This document shows, one piece after another, positions 4,306 through 5,435 of a stretch of DNA of 5,435 nucleotides; positions within the stretch are counted from its first letter, which is position 1, and each line of letters opens with the position of its first letter. Source of the DNA: Anaerolineae bacterium (GTDB lineage Bacteria > Chloroflexota > Anaerolineae > DRVO01). The notes under the pieces were generated by a model that saw nothing but the letters and a program-made list of their open reading frames with translations, searched no databases and was not told the origin of the DNA. Location: positions 1-5,435 of the forward strand of contig JAAYAV010000257.1 in assembly GCA_012719195.1 (NCBI GenBank). Direction: 5' to 3'. A program made the translations under genes and the position numbers.

Positions 4306-5435
4306 ATGGAGCAAGAGCGTCGGCCGGTAGGGGCCACCTTGCGCCGCCCCGCCTACCTCTACGCCGGTCTCATCGGCGCAGCGCTGATCGGCATTGCCTT
4401 GGTCCTGGTGCCCTGGTTCTCAGCCGAGGAACAGGGGGCCGTCGCCCCCATGCGCACCATCCCCAACACGGACGTCAACCCCTACGGCGCCAACTTCTTC
4501 CTGCCAAGAGAGGTGGAGGACTGGAAGCGCGAACGGACCGTCTCCATGGCCGCCGAGGCCGGGATTCGCTGGGCCAAGATCCAGTTCTCGTGGGCCGAGA
4601 TCGAGCGCGACGGCAAGGCACAGAGCGATGCCGACCTCGATTGGACCAAGTATGACGAGATCGTCGCTCTCTGTGAGCGCTACGGCATCCGCGTCATCGC
4701 CCGCCTGGATCGTGCCCCCAACTGGAGCCGCACCGACAACACCGTGCCGGGCAGCCCTCCCGACGACTTTGACGACTACGGTGACTTCGTCTACGCCTTC
4801 GCCTCGCACTACCGCGGCCGCGTCGACTATGTTCAGGTGTGGAACGAACCCAACCTCTGGAGCGAATGGGGCAACCGGCCCGTGGACCCGGCTGCTTATG
4901 TCGAGCTGCTCGAGACGGCCTACCGGCGGGCCAAGGAGGCCAACCCCAACGTCTACGTGCTGTCGGCGCCGCTGGCCATTACCCTGGGCGAGCCGCACCC
5001 CGATGAAGGCAAGTGGCGGGCCATGGACGACGTCCAGTACCTGGAAGCCATGTACGCTGCCGGCGCCCAGCCCTACTTCGACATTCTCTCCGCCAACGCT
5101 TTCGGCATGAGCCTTCCCCCGGAGGATCCGCCCTCGCGCGATCAACTCAACTTCTCCCGCGTGCTTCTGCAGCGACAGGTGATGGAGCGACACGGCGATT
5201 CTGAGAAGGCTGTCTGGTTCAACGAGTTCGGCTGGAACTCGCCCCCCGACGACATGCCCGACGAGCGGGCGCTCTACGGGCGTGTCACCGAGGAGCAGCA
5301 GGCGCAGTATGCCCTCACCGCCATCGAGATGGCGCGCCGGAGTTGGTCGTGGGCGGGAGTGTTCAGCTACTGGTACTTCCGCCAGGTGGGTGACATCACA
5401 CCCGATCTGGCTGACTACTACTTCCGTATGGTGGA
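4306..5435 (+). CDS. Membrane-anchored clan-A glycoside hydrolase (GH39/GH5-like), 3' end outside window
   Basis: 376 codons are open to the window edge and the stop is not reached. Residues 1-16 are short and basic, and 17-38 form a hydrophobic helix, so the protein is a signal-anchored or secreted enzyme. After a linker, residues about 55-375 read as a TIM-barrel glycosidase. 'AGIRWAKIQFSWAEIE' (85-100) and 'YGIRVIARLDRAPNW' (126-140) are early strand-helix units. 'VQVWNEPNLW' (176-185) carries the acid/base E181. 'VWFNEFGWNSPP' (303-314) carries the nucleophile E307. The WNEP plus E-F-G-W pair is the retaining clan-A signature; the fine family (GH39, GH5 or a relative) is not settled. The likely substrate is an extracellular or envelope polysaccharide, but no specificity can be read from the sequence. 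It is transcribed divergently from the nucleotidyltransferase operon, 75 nt away. Confidence 0.82.
   Translation, partial: MEQERRPVGATLRRPAYLYAGLIGAALIGIALVLVPWFSAEEQGAVAPMRTIPNTDVNPYGANFFLPREVEDWKRERTVSMAAEAGIRWAKIQFSWAEIERDGKAQSDADLDWTKYDEIVALCERYGIRVIARLDRAPNWSRTDNTVPGSPPDDFDDYGDFVYAFASHYRGRVDYVQVWNEPNLWSEWGNRPVDPAAYVELLETAYRRAKEANPNVYVLSAPLAITLGEPHPDEGKWRAMDDVQYLEAMYAAGAQPYFDILSANAFGMSLPPEDPPSRDQLNFSRVLLQRQVMERHGDSEKAVWFNEFGWNSPPDDMPDERALYGRVTEEQQAQYALTAIEMARRSWSWAGVFSYWYFRQVGDITPDLADYYFRMV

Noticed and set aside
4231..4314. 28-codon N-terminal extension of the nucleotidyltransferase, starting at a TTG at 4314
   Set aside because: It would run through the promoter and past the divergent gene's start, has no ribosome binding site, and its residues resemble nothing. 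DHH motif I begins right after the ATG at 4230.
4420..5193. 257-codon minus-strand frame opposite the glycoside hydrolase
   Set aside because: The plus strand carries both catalytic motifs, an anchor and a ribosome binding site. The antisense frame is Gly/Val/Asp-rich complement with no domain.

Overview
This is a GC-rich bacterial window with no tRNA, rRNA, CRISPR array or insertion sequence that I can see. Gene content suggests a Chloroflexota-like or similar deep-branching bacterium: a DHH-CBS-nucleotidyltransferase fusion, a GerW/YtfJ-like protein, a YhfC-like membrane protein, GTG/TTG starts and an apparently leaderless promoter. The taxonomic guess is inference from family distribution remembered, not from any search.

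Layout: (1) Bases 2-127, plus strand, are the last 41 codons of a GT4-type glycosyltransferase. (2) Bases 4230 down to 100, minus strand, form a tightly packed four-gene operon. Its first gene is a large tRNA CCA-end nucleotidyltransferase fused to an N-terminal DHH/DHHA1 phosphoesterase and two CBS domains (869 aa from the start I prefer). Then come two 115-aa proteins, each with a soluble N-terminal part and one C-terminal membrane helix; the second has a GerW/YtfJ-like core. The last gene is a polytopic protein resembling YhfC intramembrane metalloproteases, in which most expected catalytic residues appear to be replaced. The first three genes are coupled by a 4-nt (GTGA) and a 1-nt (TAGTG) overlap. 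The fourth follows after 35 nt and ends inside the 3' end of the convergent glycosyltransferase gene. (3) Bases 4231-4305 are a short divergent intergenic region carrying a good sigma-70-like promoter for the operon. (4) From 4306 to the window end, plus strand, runs the open 5' part of a membrane-anchored clan-A glycoside hydrolase (GH39/GH5-like) with both catalytic glutamates visible.

Together, the operon joins 3'-end maturation or repair of tRNA with three small membrane proteins of unknown role. The flanking glycosyltransferase and glycosidase suggest neighbouring surface-polysaccharide functions. The most unusual points are the multi-domain nucleotidyltransferase with an intact DHH active site, the twin small membrane proteins, and the probably inactive YhfC homologue.
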